Shown one piece after another: positions 55,501-64,000 of a DNA stretch of 64,000 bases (positions are counted from its first letter, which is position 1; each line of letters starts with the position of its first letter). The notes beneath the pieces were generated by a model, which was not told the origin of the DNA, made no database searches, and saw only the letters and a list, made by a program, of their open reading frames with translations. The stretch comes from an uncultured Flavobacteriaceae bacterium (GTDB lineage: Bacteria; Bacteroidota; Bacteroidia; Flavobacteriales; Flavobacteriaceae): the NCBI GenBank assembly GCA_947493175.1, contig CANLQD010000001.1:1150748-1214747 (forward strand). Direction: 5' to 3'. A program made the translations under genes and the position numbers.

Positions 55501-58500
55501 TAATACCGGCACCCGTTAGACCTTCTAAATTATCGAATGTTGCAGTGGTCGGAGTGCTAGCCGAAGCGGTAATCGGGAATGTCGCCGTACTTCCAGGACC
55601 TGAGATTATCTCGAACAAGTAAGGCCCTACTCCGCTATCAACGGTACTTACCGTGATACTTCCGTTATCTGCACCATTACAATCGACATCAGTGAACGAA
55701 TCAACGGTGATGTACGGAATCACGGCCGCATCGAGACCTTGTACGATTGTGGAAGTACATCTATGCCCTACCGCTTGATCTGTGATAACGAAGGTATAGT
55801 CACCCACTTGGGTCAGACCTATAAACACCCCTGTAGTATTACTCGCAGTAGTGATTCCGTCAGGATAGGTAACATCATAGTTAAAACTGCCAGAACCTCC
55901 CGTTTGGGTAATCGTTATCTCACCTCCTGGACTAGCCGTGCAATCAATCGTTTTTACGACGGTCGCTAAAGGTACGATAGGTGCATATAAAAGTCTCGCG
56001 TCAGTTGTGAACGTACAGGACCACTGATCAGTGATTTCCACTTCATAGCTTCCTGCATCCAACCCTGAAAAGACCGTAGTATTCTGTGGTGCACCTGTTG
56101 GAGTACCATCTTTGATCAATTGGTACGTATAGTTGCTTCCTTGTCCGCCCAAAACACTGATTACCTCAATTTCTCCTTCAAAATTGGTACAGTTCGGTTG
56201 GTTTATTTGTAAAGAAGCTGAAATAAGTGTTGGAGCTACCAAGGTAACATCCGGTAGACGGAAGGTACATCCGTTTTGGTCGGCTACCCATACTTGGTAA
56301 TCCGTTCCTGGTGTTGCGCCCCCTGCTAGACTTCCGAATATAGGGGAAGTTTGGTAGCTGGCGGGGTATGTAGGAGCCGGGTTAGAGGCCAGGTCAACAA
56401 AGTAGGTATGACCGCCCCATCCCCCAACGACATCGATGATTTCTATGATTCCGTCATTTCCGACACACGTAACTGGGGTTACTTGCGTATCCGCAGCGAT
56501 TGTTTCACTTGGCCCGGCAATGGTAAAGAATTCTGTTTGTACACAGGAAGGATCGGCACTTTGGGTTACGTCTACTCGGTACTCCCCTGCCCCGATAGCG
56601 AAAGGAGCAGTGGGCCCTACATTAGCAGATACTCCGTTGGCACCTGTTATCAACACATCATCTGCCAATATAGCGGTTCCCTGGGAATCATAGATTTGCC
56701 AAGTAAATCCGCCAGTATAGGCATTTACCGGATCATTGATGGTAAAGCTCACCGAACCATCGTCACCGAAACAGATGACATCTACCGTGGTCGGGGTAAT
56801 TTCGAGGTTGTTTGGATCTTCAATTTCAAAAGTAGTTTCGACAAAACAAGAGGTATCCGTATTGGTAACCGTTACCAAATAGTTTCCTATCCCCAGCGCC
56901 GTAAAGACATTGGATGTTTGGTTCAGGACGCTATAGGCATTATCGGTTCCGACAACCGTATATGCCAAATTTGGTGTCCCGGAGCCAGGGTTCAAAGTGA
57001 TACCTATGCTTACTTCGGCATCGTTGCCAGGATTACATGTGATATCCTGGGTGACCGTAACAGTAGGATTTGAGATTTCAATGAATTCTGAAATGGCCGC
57101 TGTTGTGGTCCCCAAACATCCATTGTCGTCATACACATTGATGATATAGGTGCCACCAGCAGTATTGGTTTCTGTATAGACCGTATTGGAACCACTCTGA
57201 ACGACTACATCATCCCCTGGGGCAGCAGTACCTTGATCATTGATAAACTCATAGATAGCATAGGTTCCGCTACCCCCTGTAATAGCGGTATCGTCTATAG
57301 AGATGGTAGCGTTGTTTTGATTGTTTGCCGTCGTACAGAAAAACTCTAATACCGTGGCGTTCACATTGGCAATTGCATCAGGTTGTTCAATTGCTTGTAT
57401 GATATCCGTGGTACAACCGTTGGAGGCGGTAGCCCTAATGGTATAGGTGATGCCGGGAGTAGCACTTCCTTCGAGTCCAGTAAACGTGGCAGTAGTAGCT
57501 GTATTGGATGTGGCAGCTATTGGGAAGGTTGCGGTGCTTCCCGGACCTGAAATGATTTCAAAAGTATACGGACCTACTCCATTGTCAGCTGCACTAACAG
57601 TGATAGTTCCATCATCTGCTCCGTTGCAGCTTACATTATCAAAAGAGTCGATAGTCAATACAGGGACCAATGCGTCCGGTATTTCCAACGGAATAACAAT
57701 TGGACATGTAGAGGAATTTACATCATAAATAGAAACGGTATATGTTCCGGAAACATTGGCGTTGTTCCAAACCGCACTATGTGTTGGAGATGGAGAACCC
57801 GAAAGTGGCAGGGTAGTTATGCTTTCGTTTACAGGGCCATTAATTTCGTACTGAAAATTACCTGAACCATCTGTAGCCGTAATGGTGATTTCTGCATTGC
57901 CAGTACCTATACAGTCTAACAATCCAGTAACAGTAGCAGTTGCTTGAAATTTAGGATAGATTGTAAAGTTTTCGCTCTCTCCACAGCCATTTAAATCTTG
58001 GATTTCAACTGTTTGTGCAGAGCTGCTTGAGCTAAGGCCGGTAATGGTATATTCATTACTTCCGTTAAAGACGATATTTTGGAAAGCAGAACCATTTACA
58101 CTTAACGAGTAGGGCTGGCTACCAGCTTGATCTAATGTTACCAATACTTCATAGCTGCCTTCTGCAGCACACTCATCTACAATAGATAGGGATATCTCTG
58201 GCGATGGGTCCGTAGGAACCACGATAGGGTTAGATTTCCAAATACAGTTATACGCATCTTTGATGTATACCTCATGGCTCCCTCCCTCTACATTGAACAC
58301 GTTGTTAGATGAGCCCGCCCAGGTAGCAAGTACCGGCGAGGTAGCCCCTGTTGGCAATAACTGATATTCATACGGAGCGGTTCCAAAGATTCCGTTAGCG
58401 GTAATGACTCCGGCGTTCAGGTTGCAATTATCATTTTTAGTGATTGTTACATTGCCATCGAGTGCATTGACCGATTCTCGAATGGTAAACTCACCACCAA

Positions 58501-61500
58501 ATACCGAACAACCATTATACGGACCATTAACTTCAGTTAACAACAGGTAATACTCTCCAGGAGGTAAAGTCCCTATATTGTTCGCTGGGGTAGGCCCCAC
58601 GGGCCCACTTACAAGAATAGAACCATTGATTCCTGTGGTTAAGTTTGATTGTGAATTGAAAATCTCATAATCTACAGCTGTTGCTGCAGCATCATAATTG
58701 TCAAAAGTGAACGAGATGTTTCCATTCGCAGAGCCAGTACAGCTTACGTTGGCAATAGCATCCAGTGTGGCCGTCATGTTCGATGGACTGTCTATCGGCA
58801 GTGCTGACTGTTCAAAATAGTAACAATTCGTAACATTGTCATATACAACAAAGGTATACTGTATCCCCGGTGTAAGGAATATGCCATTTGTGGTACTGGA
58901 GAATGTAGCCGTGCTTCCTCCTGGAACATCCGGGCTTACATAGTTGCTTGAGTAAGGAGGTGTAAAAGTCTCAAGTACGGCAAAGGAATAATCTCCGCTC
59001 CCTACTGAAGCTCCTACCGTTACTATAGCAGTTCCTCCATCGGTACAATTTGCGGTGCTGGTACTTACATCAATGTCCAAATCATTAGGAGGAGATGCTA
59101 TAATCTCTGTAGAAAAGGAGTTACACCCATTGGCGTCTATAATATCTATTTGGTAAATTCCAAAATTAAGGATATTAAAGGTATGGTCCCTAGCCGCCGA
59201 AGTAGTTGTGTATGTTTGTGTGGGGATGCCATTGTTCGCAGTTAAATAATAAATGTATTCGGCGGTACCTCCGGTAACACCTGTTATTGTTATGGACCCG
59301 GGATTGGTGGTTGTTCCTAAAGCGTCACAGGTAATAGGGACGCTGGATACTGAATAATTAATTAACCCAGGTTCGGTAATCGTGGCAGTATCGCTTACTG
59401 TACATCCTTTAGCGTCGGTAACTGTTACTTGGTAGTTTCCAGCTGCGAGCCCGGAGGTCTGCGTACCATAATTGTTTGTGGTAGTTGTATTCAACACTTC
59501 AATATCGAAAGGTGCTAAACCTGAAGAGGTATCAATAAGGATATCTAGAACTCCTGAATTGTCACCATTACAGGTTAGGTTGGTCGGTGTAATGCTTGTT
59601 ATTACAGGAGGAACTATAGGGGTTACAGAAACATTGTTTGACACTACAGTACAAACCGTTGGTGCGGTTGTATCGGTAACTCTGAAATAATAGGTGCCCG
59701 AGGTATTAGTGGTATAGACATTTCCTACAAACCCAGAAGTATTCCAAGGTCCAGCGGCAGAGCTCCCCCACTCATAAGTGTATGTGCCTGAACCACCAAC
59801 AGCATCCACTGAAATTGATGCATCGACCAAACAGGTAAGGTCGGATTGCAAAGTGGCCGTAGCCCTTAGTTGTGGATTTAAAGTAACAAGCTGTTGGATT
59901 GCTGTACAGCCGAACCCGTCGCGTACGTCAATCGTGTAGGTGCCGTTGGTTAAGTTGTTGAAGGTATAGGTGGTTGCCGTGGTCGGTGTCGGAAGGAGCC
60001 ATGGACCCGCATTAATGCTGAACTGATAATCGCCGTTCCCAGCAATTACATCAACCTGGATGCTTCCGTCGTTCGCTCCGGAATAACAAGCAGTAGGGCT
60101 TGTGGTAAATGTAGGGTTGGCAGGAGCAAGAACGGTCAATGCAGTATCTATTGGATCACTACAACCATTCGTGTCCCTTGCTCTTACGAGATAGTCCCCA
60201 GCGACCACATTGGTGAAGGTGGTACCGGTCTGGTATGCGGTAATAACTCCTCCCACATTGTCTTCTAACTGGTATTCGTAGGTAGGTGTTCCCCCTGTGG
60301 CACTTGCCGTAATGGTTGCTCCCATATTGTTGCAGCTAAACAAAGCTGTTACCGAAGCAGAAGCCACTACAGGGGCTGGCTCTGTCAAAGTCTGGTTCAA
60401 GGGTATGGTACAACCCGCAATAGGGTTGGCAACGTCTCGAACCGTTATGGTATAGGCTTGTGCAGATAGGCCGTTTAAAACTACGGGCGAAGTAGTGCTA
60501 CTGCCCAAGGTAGTGGTAAAGCCGTCCAAGCTGTACTCAAATCCACTTGCTCCAAAATTCGCTGCGGCAATGGTAATGGTACCAGAGCTGTCGGCATTGC
60601 AATCTAGGTTTTCGAAGGCGGTGATAGTGGCTTCGAACGCATTTCCGTCTTCGACGATTACGGTGGTATCAACGGTACAATCGCTGCCGTAATTTACGGT
60701 AATGGTATATGTTCCTACTGCGATATTGTTAAAGACGTTATTAGTCTGAAAAGCACTGGCGCCTATTTGATAGGTGTAGCTTGGGTCTGAAGGTAATACG
60801 GTAATGTTTCCAGTACCATCGCAATTATATGCGACCGATGTAGTTAAGGTAGGCTCGGTCGGTAAGGGAGCGATGATAACATCCGGCAAGGTAATTTCAC
60901 AAGAAATGGCATTGGCATCCCGCACACGAATACTATAGGTGCCGTCGGTAAGGTCCACGAATATGTGGCCTCCGGTGGTAGAGGGTGTCCAGCCCCCTCC
61001 GTTGATACTGTATTGGAAATTATCGGAACCGCCGATAGTTGGCGTGATACTTCCTACAGTGATTTGCCCCAATTGGTTACAGGTATAGGTTTGTGTTTGA
61101 ATCGCTTCCGCAACAAGTTGCGCTGGTTGGTTGACGGTAACATTGACTGTTTGTTCGCAATTGTTGGCATCACGCACACGAATGGGATACGTACCAGCAG
61201 ATAAGTTTACAAAATCGGTTCCTGTTTGGTAATTGGTACCGTTATCGATGCTGTATTCAAAAGGCCCGGTACCTCCGACTACCGCTAAAGAAATACTCCC
61301 GTTGCTCTCACCGAAGCAGACCGTAGGAGTTGCGGTAGGAGTGATTACAATCGGGTCATCTTGGGTAATCGTGATTTCGGTAAATGCGGTACAAGCACTA
61401 GGGCCGCCGCTAGGATTTCGTAAATAAACATCATAATCCCCAGGTGCAGAAATAGTTCTGACCGTCGACGAATTATAATCGGGCATCGTTGGAGTTGTAC

Positions 61501-64000
61501 CATCGGGAACAATAGCGAATTGAAAAGAACCGTTACCTCCAGAAGTAGACAAGGTTACCGTGGTGGATGTGGCACAGGCAGAAATAGGAGGTGCCGAAGC
61601 ACTGACTGTTATAGCAGGGTCAATTGTTATTGTCTCGGGAGTTCCGATACATCCCGCTCCATCACGCACATTTACCGTATAAGTTCCACTCGCTAAGTTT
61701 TGAAAAATATAACTAGTGGCAGATGCAGGGGAAGGAACTATCCAAGGACCTCCATTGATGTTAAAGGTATAGTCGCCATTACCATCGGTTATAGCCACCT
61801 CAATGGTCGCATCATTGGCTCCCGAATAGCATTCCGTAAAGGTGGTATCAAAGACTACGTTATTGGTGTCGGATACGGTAAGAATGGCATCGATAACATC
61901 TTCACACCCGCTGGCGTCCCGAACGCGAACGTTATAATCACCAGCGGCCACCGCCGTGAATATCCTATTGGTACCGTTGGTGGCGAAATCATATCCCGTA
62001 ATAGGAGTCCCTGCCGTATCTTCCAGTTGGTATAGATAGGTGGGGGTACCTCCGCTTCCATTCGCTGTTATAGTGGCGCCTCCGTTCGTACAGGAGAGCA
62101 TCGTGGTTACGCTTGCACTGGCTACTACCGTTGGAGGTTCTACAATGGTTTGAGAAATGCTGAGGGTACAAGAGGTATCATCTGCCCTTCTAATCTCAAC
62201 GGTTTGATTGCCCGCACCGTAAACCGCTGGGGTAGTTACCGGGGAGGTGGTGGAGTTGAAATAGGTACTTCCGCCATCGACGGAGTATTGGAATCCTGCC
62301 ACCGCATCAAAATTTTCTACTTCGAAGGTTATGGTTCCATCAGAAAGGCCATTACAAGTGGCATTGGTAAAACTGGTTACGCTCGCGGCAAATTGGTTTC
62401 CAGCTTCAACGCTTACCGGGGTGTCGATTGACTGCTCGCAAACTTCGGGAATTTGAAAAACGGCGATATCATCGATGGCAACATCGTTTCCATTGGTTCG
62501 TATTTCGTTGGTAACAATAACCAAATCCAAACTGGTAAAGGTTCCGGGATTCAGTGTAAGGGCATATTCGTTCCATTGGCCATCTTCCGGCATCGGTCCG
62601 GTATGTTCAAACGCCACGATGGCATCAGTAGCCGGATTCCTGAGTTGAATGGTCAAGTCTGGTGGAATACGGCCGCCGGAGGCGATCAGGTTGATTCCAA
62701 ACAACGAAACGGTGATAGGCCTATTGGGGATAATGTCGTTAATGGCCTTTCTATAAATGGTCGATCCCGGTGGCGGATCACCAACATTGATGACCAAATA
62801 GCGTCCATTCGGGTCTCCGGCAGTATGATCGGTTGGGTTAATCCATGCGCCGAAAGGGCCCACGATACTATTGGTTACCGCATACTCAAGGTCATTGATT
62901 CGAAATCCGTTATCATGTACCGAGCCGCTAGGAATACCATCGTTTACTTGGGGCTCATAGGCGTATCCTGTCGTATTCGGGTTGGGAATAGTGCCGCCGG
63001 TACCAAAGTCCTCGCTTAGTAAAAGACTGGGCGTCGGTGGCGTTTGGGGCACATAATAGGTAGTAACGACGTAGTTGCCTACAGGGAGATCGTTAAAGGT
63101 ATTGCTGGTTGGATCGGGAGTATTCAACACCCCATCAAGAGCATATTGATAGTTGTAGGTGCTTATATTCGGTGTTACGGTGACATCACCTGTTCCGCTA
63201 CAGTCATAGGAGACCGAGGGGGTCAAGGTAACGATCGGTGGCGGTGGCACATCCACGACAGTGACCGCCATCGGAAAATCACAAGATTGGTCACGCACGA
63301 TGACCGTATAAGTACCCGCTGGCAACACCGCTATGGTCGATGTGCCAAAGTTGCTTCCCCCATCAAAACTGTAGGTGTACGGGGCGGTACCGCCCGTAAC
63401 GTTGGTAATTCGTACTTCGGCGCCATTCGGGTCGCATGTAGCGTCCCTAGAGACCCCCACAGAAGCACTTAAAGGAAATGGTTCAGTCAGATTGTATATT
63501 TGCGAGATATCACAGCCCGAACTGTCCAAGACACGAATGTTGTAATTTGCCGCTGTAAGGTTTACAAAGTTAGGGGTAGGCTGATAAGTGGCCCCATTAT
63601 CGATGCTGTATTGATATGGTGGGATTCCTCCTGATACATTTATCGTAAGACTCCCGTCGTTGTCGCCACTACAGGAGGGGGAGGTTGCAGCAATCGAATC
63701 GATTACGGTGCTTCCCAAATCGTTTACGGTAACTTCATTAGAGAGCGCAAAACAGTTGTTTGCGTCAACAATCACAAAAACATAATCTCCATCTTCACTC
63801 GGTATATATTCATCGGTGCCATCGCCATCATCGTCCCTCCAGCCAAAATAGAAAGTGGAGTCTACCTGGTATTCCGAAGCAGGAATATCTGCAATGGTGG
63901 TATAAGGGGAGGCCCCATCTATGCTCCAAATAGCGTATAAAAAATCTGGATTCCCCTGCCCTCCTGTTCGAGTGAGGGATACCGTCCCTGCAGTACATCC
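52283..64000 (-). CDS. Giant SprB-like repeat adhesin with T9SS type B sorting domain (5' end outside window)
   Basis: The minus-strand frame stays open from the stop at 52283 to the window edge, giving over 3,900 residues of an incomplete protein. A GTG in frame at 63775 is not the start because repeat sequence continues upstream of it. The body consists of roughly forty SprB-type repeats of about 80-100 residues, each with C-x-G-x-x-(D/N)-G-(S/T), then GG-x-x-x-Y-x-(Y/F) and a final (V/R)-D-x-x-(G/N)-C. The C-terminal ~85 residues (IPNFFTPSDGDGLNDTWKP through GHFTLYR) form a type B gliding-associated sorting domain for T9SS. SprB is moved along the surface of gliding cells. This is probably a surface adhesin, exported with the SprF-like protein. 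Confidence 0.95.
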   Translation of the reverse strand, partial: GCTAGTVSLTRTGGQGNPDFLYAIWSIDGASPYTTIADIPASEYQVDSTFYFGWRDDDGDGTDEYIPSEDGDYVFVIVDANNCFALSNEVTVNDLGSTVIDSIAATSPSCSGDNDGSLTINVSGGIPPYQYSIDNGATYQPTPNFVNLTAANYNIRVLDSSGCDISQIYNLTEPFPLSASVGVSRDATCDPNGAEVRITNVTGGTAPYTYSFDGGSNFGTSTIAVLPAGTYTVIVRDQSCDFPMAVTVVDVPPPPIVTLTPSVSYDCSGTGDVTVTPNISTYNYQYALDGVLNTPDPTSNTFNDLPVGNYVVTTYYVPQTPPTPSLLLSEDFGTGGTIPNPNTTGYAYEPQVNDGIPSGSVHDNGFRINDLEYAVTNSIVGPFGAWINPTDHTAGDPNGRYLVINVGDPPPGSTIYRKAINDIIPNRPITVSLFGINLIASGGRIPPDLTIQLRNPATDAIVAFEHTGPMPEDGQWNEYALTLNPGTFTSLDLVIVTNEIRTNGNDVAIDDIAVFQIPEVCEQSIDTPVSVEAGNQFAASVTSFTNATCNGLSDGTITFEVENFDAVAGFQYSVDGGSTYFNSTTSPVTTPAVYGAGNQTVEIRRADDTSCTLSISQTIVEPPTVVASASVTTMLSCTNGGATITANGSGGTPTYLYQLEDTAGTPITGYDFATNGTNRIFTAVAAGDYNVRVRDASGCEDVIDAILTVSDTNNVVFDTTFTECYSGANDATIEVAITDGNGDYTFNINGGPWIVPSPASATSYIFQNLASGTYTVNVRDGAGCIGTPETITIDPAITVSASAPPISACATSTTVTLSTSGGNGSFQFAIVPDGTTPTMPDYNSSTVRTISAPGDYDVYLRNPSGGPSACTAFTEITITQDDPIVITPTATPTVCFGESNGSISLAVVGGTGPFEYSIDNGTNYQTGTDFVNLSAGTYPIRVRDANNCEQTVNVTVNQPAQLVAEAIQTQTYTCNQLGQITVGSITPTIGGSDNFQYSINGGGWTPSTTGGHIFVDLTDGTYSIRVRDANAISCEITLPDVIIAPLPTEPTLTTSVAYNCDGTGNITVLPSDPSYTYQIGASAFQTNNVFNNIAVGTYTITVNYGSDCTVDTTVIVEDGNAFEATITAFENLDCNADSSGTITIAAANFGASGFEYSLDGFTTTLGSSTTSPVVLNGLSAQAYTITVRDVANPIAGCTIPLNQTLTEPAPVVASASVTALFSCNNMGATITASATGGTPTYEYQLEDNVGGVITAYQTGTTFTNVVAGDYLVRARDTNGCSDPIDTALTVLAPANPTFTTSPTACYSGANDGSIQVDVIAGNGDYQFSINAGPWLLPTPTTATTYTFNNLTNGTYTIDVRDGFGCTAIQQLVTLNPQLRATATLQSDLTCLVDASISVDAVGGSGTYTYEWGSSAAGPWNTSGFVGNVYTTNTSGTYYFRVTDTTAPTVCTVVSNNVSVTPIVPPVITSITPTNLTCNGDNSGVLDILIDTSSGLAPFDIEVLNTTTTNNYGTQTSGLAAGNYQVTVTDAKGCTVSDTATITEPGLINYSVSSVPITCDALGTTTNPGSITITGVTGGTAEYIYYLTANNGIPTQTYTTTSAARDHTFNILNFGIYQIDIIDANGCNSFSTEIIASPPNDLDIDVSTSTANCTDGGTAIVTVGASVGSGDYSFAVLETFTPPYSSNYVSPDVPGGSTATFSSTTNGIFLTPGIQYTFVVYDNVTNCYYFEQSALPIDSPSNMTATLDAIANVSCTGSANGNISFTFDNYDAAATAVDYEIFNSQSNLTTGINGSILVSGPVGPTPANNIGTLPPGEYYLLLTEVNGPYNGCSVFGGEFTIRESVNALDGNVTITKNDNCNLNAGVITANGIFGTAPYEYQLLPTGATSPVLATWAGSSNNVFNVEGGSHEVYIKDAYNCIWKSNPIVVPTDPSPEISLSIVDECAAEGSYEVLVTLDQAGSQPYSLSVNGSAFQNIVFNGSNEYTITGLSSSSSAQTVEIQDLNGCGESENFTIYPKFQATATVTGLLDCIGTGNAEITITATDGSGNFQYEINGPVNESITTLPLSGSPSPTHSAVWNNANVSGTYTVSIYDVNSSTCPIVIPLEIPDALVPVLTIDSFDNVSCNGADDGTITVSAADNGVGPYTFEIISGPGSTATFPIAATSNTATTATFTGLEGSATPGITYTIRATASNGCTTDIIQAIEQPDAIANVNATVLEFFCTTANNQNNATISIDDTAITGGSGTYAIYEFINDQGTAAPGDDVVVQSGSNTVYTETNTAGGTYIINVYDDNGCLGTTTAAISEFIEISNPTVTVTQDITCNPGNDAEVSIGITLNPGSGTPNLAYTVVGTDNAYSVLNQTSNVFTALGIGNYLVTVTNTDTSCFVETTFEIEDPNNLEITPTTVDVICFGDDGSVSFTINDPVNAYTGGFTWQIYDSQGTAILADDVLITGANGVSANVGPTAPFAIGAGEYRVDVTQSADPSCVQTEFFTIAGPSETIAADTQVTPVTCVGNDGIIEIIDVVGGWGGHTYFVDLASNPAPTYPASYQTSPIFGSLAGGATPGTDYQVWVADQNGCTFRLPDVTLVAPTLISASLQINQPNCTNFEGEIEVISVLGGQGSNYTYQLIKDGTPTGAPQNTTVFSGLDAGSYEVEITDQWSCTFTTDARLLYAPIVPLATVVKTIDCTASPGGEITITQTGGSGSFNYDVTYPDGITTASNTTGVFIGLTQVGDYTFVITDQAVGHRCTSTIVQGLDAAVIPYITVDSFTDVDCNGADNGSITVSTVDSGVGPYLFEIISGPGSTATFPITASASTPTTATFDNLEGLTGAGITYTIQVTAANGCSTTTTQVITQPEIIDTINVSVTEFLCNSSGNNESNAALTIDVPAITGGSGNYTRFVFINNQGTVTTADDIVVQDGPNAVYTETDFAGGDYTIVVYDDQGCSNPTAVTATIAPFDQLLSASTALTGPALCAGEDIRIDVTGSITDSSTPAGLANYQFRELPSGPWQASNLFTGLSVGVHVFEVQNINTGCVITATHVVQDPNTFDIVINKISDAQCHDGDGEIQLSITDATYTGGFNYQIFDTQGTPGDRSDDGAFIEDGLVSNLGPSGSIFLPGGTYLVEISQTGAPQCVKTSTFTINAPIPLTLDIAEEAGVSCSNDEGSISVNPQGGVGPYTIQLTNTTTSQVYTQTGVSAYIFTDLSERDFMVTVTDALGCVRTGSISLIRPENIDASLTSSPITCFNGNNGSVTASFLPRTQPLTPIYEYRLNSYGDSSSNTPQQSAAQSIPVFNGLSAGFYSVIISDDAGCADESNIVQIVNPTEVRADLIRTSPLTCTTGVEFLLTASGGTGPYEYYDSISGSWQPMAGGNTQPLPPAASALIYGAGDYSFMVRDANQCASILSNEITEDPIENLSLEVDRTAAVVNCNGEATGAIYAQADGGLGNYRYSLFTDAALTNNYYGAGADQTDGEFRNLPAGTYYVNVVSEDCTTNPEMVEIIEPPILEVAVDVVDASCFGEEDGSITVTLSGGAGGYQYAISPNLNQFTDENTFDELAPGTYTIIAQDQNGCFLELEETIVAPDLLEVVATALPEICEGNEDGSISLVITGGTAPYRTALNSNTEADFVPNRMDFPGLAGGNYIVIVRDANDCETNIVVEVEAGVNLNATVEPIYECTGDTPDNYVNINLEDTSILGDVLYALDSTDPADMQLNPDFRNTPAGSHYIAIAHSNGCINTLDFEIEGYEPLTLILQQQNINEITALAEGGRQEYTFYFDDINNGSDNTYRINRTDTYTVRVVDENGCEASATIFMEFIDIDIPNFFTPSDGDGLNDTWKPRNDEGFPEILTIIFDRYGREIYRMGMGDPGWDGLYLSKELPSGDYWYIIKLNGESDEREFVGHFTLYR
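54565..57955 (-). repeat. Duplicated five-module block (A1 and A2)
   Basis: 56495-57955 and 54565-55975 carry the same module order: a TATV.G..DC or LATVVKTIDC module, a VDSF/IDSF.. CNGAD.G.ITV module, a TEF(L/F)C.. ITGGSG module with INNQGT or INDQGT, an ISNP/LLSAS module, and a (V/E)(Q/E)DPN module with YTGGF..QI(F/Y)D. Each copy is about 1.4 kb. Similarity is clear in protein but not perfect in DNA. Confidence 0.75.
59870..63695 (-). repeat. Duplicated multi-module block (B1 and B2), one copy interrupted
   Basis: B1 (61600-63695) and B2 (59870-61340) share module order, for example PSVSYDCSGTG/TSVAYNCDGTG, EAGNQFAASVTSFTNATCN/EDGNAFEATITAFENLDCN, ASVTTMLSC/ASVTALFSC with YQLED, and CYSGANDATIEV/CYSGANDGSIQV. 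B1 is about 2.1 kb; without the insert at 62440-63045 it is about 1.5 kb, equal to B2. Confidence 0.78.
62440..63045 (-). other. Non-repeat domain inserted in the SprB repeats
   Basis: About 200 residues that break the repeat pattern: from SLLLSEDFGTGG through YLVINVGDPPPGSTIY, QWNEYALTL and DVAIDDIAVFQIPEVC. The beta-rich pattern with VAIDDIAVF near its end resembles jelly-roll, MAM- or carbohydrate-binding-like modules of surface proteins. It sits where the matching block B2 has an unbroken repeat. Confidence 0.7.

Larger units (their letters stand above)
52640..64000 (-). repeat. SprB-type repeat array
   Basis: Tandem modules of about 80-100 residues, with conserved Cys-Gly-Asp-Gly turns and Cys-ending loops. 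Repeats are diverged in DNA, but larger multi-module duplications can be seen (54565-55975 with 56495-57955; 59870-61340 with 61600-63695). An Asp-rich stretch near the window edge (63820-63835) looks like a calcium loop. Confidence 0.88.

Noticed and set aside
52452..63472. Many long open frames on the plus strand opposite the adhesin gene (for example 56351-57073 and 62453-63019)
   Set aside because: They mirror a long repeat-coding gene on the minus strand, show no family resemblance, and their composition follows from the codon use of the real gene.
63773..63775. GTG at 63775 as the start of the adhesin
   Set aside because: The same frame continues without a stop to base 64000 and encodes repeat-like sequence, so the gene begins beyond the window.
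1..64000. CRISPR arrays, insertion sequences, transposases, phage genes or rRNA
   Set aside because: I looked for direct repeats with spacers, terminal inverted repeats with transposase motifs, and conserved rRNA segments, and saw none.

Overview
The window comes from a marine-type Flavobacteriaceae genome (Bacteroidota). Signs of this are the type IX secretion proteins (a giant SprB-like adhesin with a type B sorting domain, next to a PorP/SprF protein), the rnpA-S41 peptidase pair, many SPII lipoproteins, few clear Shine-Dalgarno sites, and a head-GIN domain protein. The genus cannot be fixed from the sequence alone.

Layout. 1-7200: the 3' end of an MBL-fold hydrolase, a lipoprotein of the SMP-30 family, a subtilase lipoprotein, an M1 aminopeptidase, RNase P protein and a CtpA-type S41 peptidase. 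7300-17900: a one-direction sugar or sugar-acid catabolic cluster. It holds a TIM-barrel isomerase, a Gfo/Idh/MocA oxidoreductase, an IlvD/Edd dehydratase, a split transketolase, a zinc dehydrogenase, a Coa1-like membrane protein, an SMP-30 lactonase, an SDR, a VOC protein and a PhyH-type dioxygenase. Many junctions are ATGA or TAATG overlaps. The parts fit an oxidative route (dehydrogenase, lactonase, dehydratase) feeding a transketolase step, but the substrate is not visible.

18000-36000: accessory metabolism. This covers a membrane AraC regulator, an NTF2-like lipoprotein, a PqqB-like lipoprotein, a secreted unknown protein, a fructosamine kinase-like protein, a GH3 glycosidase, a HEAT protein, a PQQ dehydrogenase with a built-in cytochrome c domain, an esterase-like protein, a sulfatase, a second Gfo/Idh/MocA protein, a secreted DinB-like protein, a malonyl-CoA synthetase-like ligase, a 39-residue membrane microprotein and a sodium:solute symporter. 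GH3 and sulfatase suggest use of algal or sulfated glycans; no SusC/SusD pair lies in the window.

36000-51200: an NlpC/P60 hydrolase, an S41-like protein, a LytTR regulator, an Ior-type molybdenum hydroxylase pair, a C5-cytosine methyltransferase with a putative PD-(D/E)XK endonuclease, a further nuclease-like small protein, a GNAT, rpiB, rnr, a head-GIN protein, a LysE exporter, tRNA-Cys and folB. The AT-rich rpiB-rnr gap holds DnaA-box-like sites next to a long A/T run and is a candidate replication origin.

51300-64000 (minus strand): sprF-like gene after an adhesin gene that runs off the window. The adhesin is built from roughly forty SprB-type repeats, with internal duplications of several repeats each; one copy of a duplicated block is interrupted by a non-repeat domain of about 200 residues.
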